Part shown: one piece after another, positions 5,872 to 7,804 of the stretch
Layout: each line of letters opens with the position of its first letter
Numbering within the stretch: position 1 is the first letter of the stretch
Assembly (NCBI GenBank): GCA_012961845.1
Contig: DTYO01000291.1
Coordinates: forward strand, 1 to 7,804
Direction: 5' to 3'
DNA length: 7,804 nt
Source of the DNA: Thermodesulfobacteriaceae bacterium
GTDB lineage: Bacteria > Desulfobacterota > Dissulfuribacteria > Dissulfuribacterales > UBA3076
Program-made: the position numbers and the translations under genes
Notes under the pieces: generated by a model
Seen by the model: only the letters and a program-made list of their open reading frames with translations
Told to the model about the DNA's origin: nothing
Databases searched by the model: none

Positions 5872-7692
5872 ATGATCGAAACAAGACATCTCACACAGTC
5901 ATGGTCAGCAAACAGCATTTCTCACCTTTCAGCCGGTTTGAAATTGTTTATGGCGCTGTTTCTTATTTCGTGTTTTCTCTCAGGGCAATGCATCGCCTCA
6001 CAGGATACGCACAATACGGACAAACTGCACAGGGATCAGGAGGTCCTTTATGTCTACGGGACAGTCACGGACAGCCACGGGGAGCCGGTTCCTGAAGCCC
6101 ATCTTGAAGTATTCATCGATGGTGAGCCATATGAAGCCGATATAAAACATGGCGGCGGACACGGCGTGCACGGGCTCATGACGGCTTCCGACGGTTCATT
6201 CCAGATCACGCTGAAACTCTCCAGAGAAAAATTCTCCAGGGGCCAGAAAGTACTGTCTGTCCAAAAAACCAGTTTTGCAAAGATGAAAATCCCGGTTCCC
6301 ATAGATCATGTGGCATCAAAAGGTAGCGAACACCATGTGAATCTGAACATAACGCTCGAGCGGACTCTTGGACCTGCATTCTGGATAGCCACTGTTGTCT
6401 TCGTCCTGGCGTATATACTCATATCGTTCGAACTCCTTCACAGAACTCTGGCGGCCATGCTTGGCGCATCAATAATGCTGGTAGTCAGCTATACCGTCGG
6501 CACACTCAATCCTGATTACCATATTCTTTCATACGAGAGTGCAATCCACGCAATCGACATGAACGTGGTCTTTCTACTCATGGGCATGATGATTATCGTG
6601 GGGATTCTGAAACACACCGGAGTGTTTCAGTGGTGTGCCTATAAATCCTACCAGCTTGCCCGGGGGAATGTCGTCGCTCTTTCCCTGATACTCATGATCT
6701 TCACCGCGGTATCATCCGCCTTCTTGGACAATGTCACCACCATGCTGCTACTCACGCCTGTCACTATCGAGATTGCCCTGTCGCTGGGAATCAGCCCGAT
6801 CGCCCTGCTGATTCCAGAGATCCTGGCATCCAACATCGGAGGAACGGCTACTCTGATCGGTGACCCACCCAACATTATGATAGGTTCTTACGCAGGTCTC
6901 ACATTCATGGAATTCGTAACGAACCTCACACCCGCTGTATTGATCTCCATGGTCGTCCTCTTCGGATACACAAAGCTCTTTTACGGCAGGGCCTATGCCG
7001 GTGCAAAGATAGAAGATATAGAAGGTTTCATCGAAAAGCTCCGGGAAGAATACAGGATAACAGACCGCATGCTTCTGACCGTCGGTCTCATTGTCATGGC
7101 AATAACCATATTCCTGTTCCTGACCCATGGGATATGGCACATGGAAGTCAGCATAGCCGCCCTGTTCGGGGCCTCTCTTCTGTTTACCTATGCACTGGTC
7201 ACCAATCGAATCGACCTGCTGGAACTTATTGAAAAGGATATCGAATGGACGACACTTCTGTTTTTCATGTTCCTGTTCATTCTTGTGGGAGGAGTGGAGG
7301 AAACCGGTCTGCTCGCCATGATTGCAGACTGGGTAATGAAGCTGTCAGCAGGCGATCTGACCATGGCCATCTGCCTTATTATCTGGGTATCCGCCATAAT
7401 GAGCGCCTTCGTTGACAATATCCCCTTCACCGCAACCATGCTGCCCATAGTCGCATACCTCACCAAAGTCATTCCAGGCGCTGAATCAGGGGTGCTGTGG
7501 TGGGCCCTTGCCCTTGGAGCCTGTTTCGGTGGAAACGGCACCATGATCGGAGCCAGCGCCAATGTAGTGACACTCGGAATCGCAGAGGCTGCAGGACATC
7601 CCATCAAGTTCTTCGGTTTCATGAAAGTGGCTTTTTTATATATGATCATCAGTGTAGCCATAGCCAACGTGTGGCTGCTGTTGTTCTATTAA
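5872..7692 (+). CDS. ArsB/NhaD (P-protein-like) ion transporter with N-terminal extracytoplasmic carboxypeptidase-regulatory-like domain
   Basis: A 606-residue membrane protein in two parts. A signal-like hydrophobic segment (about residues 22-43) leads to a beta-type domain (about 57-165) with VYGTVTDSHGEPVPEAHLEV and a SDGSF turn, the pattern of carboxypeptidase-regulatory-like (transthyretin-like) domains. This should face the periplasm, and it carries a His/Gly-rich loop at 93-101. From about 168 a membrane transporter of the ion-transporter (IT) superfamily follows. Its first repeat holds SAFLDNVTTMLL (282-293) and NIGGTATLIGDPPN (321-334); the second repeat holds SAFVDNIPFTATMLP and GGNGTMIGASANVV. 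These duplicated motifs are hallmarks of NhaD Na+/H+ antiporters, the melanosomal P protein and ArsB. Na+/H+ exchange is the best guess. Arsenite export is less likely, as no ars genes are near. A universal stress protein gene follows 18 bp later. The family is certain; the substrate is not. Confidence 0.9.
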   Translation: MIETRHLTQSWSANSISHLSAGLKLFMALFLISCFLSGQCIASQDTHNTDKLHRDQEVLYVYGTVTDSHGEPVPEAHLEVFIDGEPYEADIKHGGGHGVHGLMTASDGSFQITLKLSREKFSRGQKVLSVQKTSFAKMKIPVPIDHVASKGSEHHVNLNITLERTLGPAFWIATVVFVLAYILISFELLHRTLAAMLGASIMLVVSYTVGTLNPDYHILSYESAIHAIDMNVVFLLMGMMIIVGILKHTGVFQWCAYKSYQLARGNVVALSLILMIFTAVSSAFLDNVTTMLLLTPVTIEIALSLGISPIALLIPEILASNIGGTATLIGDPPNIMIGSYAGLTFMEFVTNLTPAVLISMVVLFGYTKLFYGRAYAGAKIEDIEGFIEKLREEYRITDRMLLTVGLIVMAITIFLFLTHGIWHMEVSIAALFGASLLFTYALVTNRIDLLELIEKDIEWTTLLFFMFLFILVGGVEETGLLAMIADWVMKLSAGDLTMAICLIIWVSAIMSAFVDNIPFTATMLPIVAYLTKVIPGAESGVLWWALALGACFGGNGTMIGASANVVTLGIAEAAGHPIKFFGFMKVAFLYMIISVAIANVWLLLFY

Positions 7693-7695
7693 GAC

Positions 7696-7701
7696 AAGGA
7701 G
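7696..7701 (+). promoter_or_regulatory. Ribosome binding site of the universal stress protein gene
   Basis: AAGGAG lies 9 nt before ATG 7711. The nearer, out-of-frame ATG at 7704 is too close and opens only a short non-family frame. Confidence 0.6.
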
Positions 7702-7710
7702 CAATGAATC

Positions 7711-7804
7711 ATGAGTTCAAACGATTTTCAAATTCTCACCAGGTTTCTCCTGCCCATCGACGGCAGTGATCCCAGCAGACGATGTGTACATTTTGCAGGA
7801 TGTC
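7711..7804 (+). CDS. Universal stress protein (UspA family), 5' part only
   Basis: The first 31 codons of a gene cut by the window end. After a short lead, the sequence reads FLLPIDGSDPSRRCVHFAG. This is the N-terminal strand and helix of UspA-type domains, where the Asp of P-[IV]-DGS contacts the adenine nucleotide in ATP-binding members. It starts 18 bp after the transporter stop and is probably co-transcribed with it. Usp genes are often found beside ion antiporters, where they may act as nucleotide-sensing partners. Whether it has one or two Usp domains cannot be seen. Confidence 0.75.
   Translation, partial: MSSNDFQILTRFLLPIDGSDPSRRCVHFAGC

Noticed and set aside
5872..7692. Arsenite efflux pump (arsB)
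   Set aside because: The motifs are shared across the IT superfamily. The N-terminal domain and the absence of ars genes favour the NhaD/P-protein group.

Overview
The window carries nine genes, all on the + strand, in two blocks. Sequence features suggest an anaerobic, respiratory Gram-negative bacterium, most likely in or near Desulfobacterota (sulfate or metal reducers). The grounds are an in-frame UGA that looks like a selenocysteine codon, a rhodanese/ferritin-like fusion, and tight gene packing. This taxonomic call is inference; nothing in the window proves it.

Block 1 (about 14-3104) is a redox and sulfur cluster. A TVP38/TMEM64 (SNARE-associated/DedA-type) membrane protein overlaps by 4 nt a MerA/lipoamide-dehydrogenase-like flavoprotein with a CxxxxC redox disulfide. 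After 83 bp comes a gene that at first looks broken into two open frames (2262-2483 and a frame entered at about 2484). Read through the in-frame TGA at 2481-2483, it is one 280-residue protein. The TGA sits exactly where rhodaneses have their catalytic cysteine, and the sequence after it is a perfect rhodanese active-site loop followed by a complete ferritin-like diiron domain. I therefore annotate it as a rhodanese selenoprotein (Sec74) fused to a rubrerythrin/ferritin-like domain, with a candidate bacterial SECIS hairpin just downstream of the UGA. This is the main discovery of the window.

Block 2 (3340-7804) concerns ion transport and stress. A small two-CBS-domain protein, a CPA2-type (Kef-like) cation/proton antiporter without its own regulatory domain, and a second two-CBS-domain protein are packed together. 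A 346-bp gene-poor spacer follows, then an ArsB/NhaD/P-protein-type transporter with an N-terminal extracytoplasmic carboxypeptidase-regulatory-like domain, and the start of a universal stress protein that runs off the window. The separate CBS proteins may act as nucleotide-sensing regulators of the antiporter in trans.

Together the genes look like a stress-related neighbourhood: a flavoprotein and a selenol/diiron protein for thiol, persulfide or peroxide chemistry, beside Na+/H+ or K+/H+ homeostasis genes. The functional coupling of the two blocks is inferred from proximity only.
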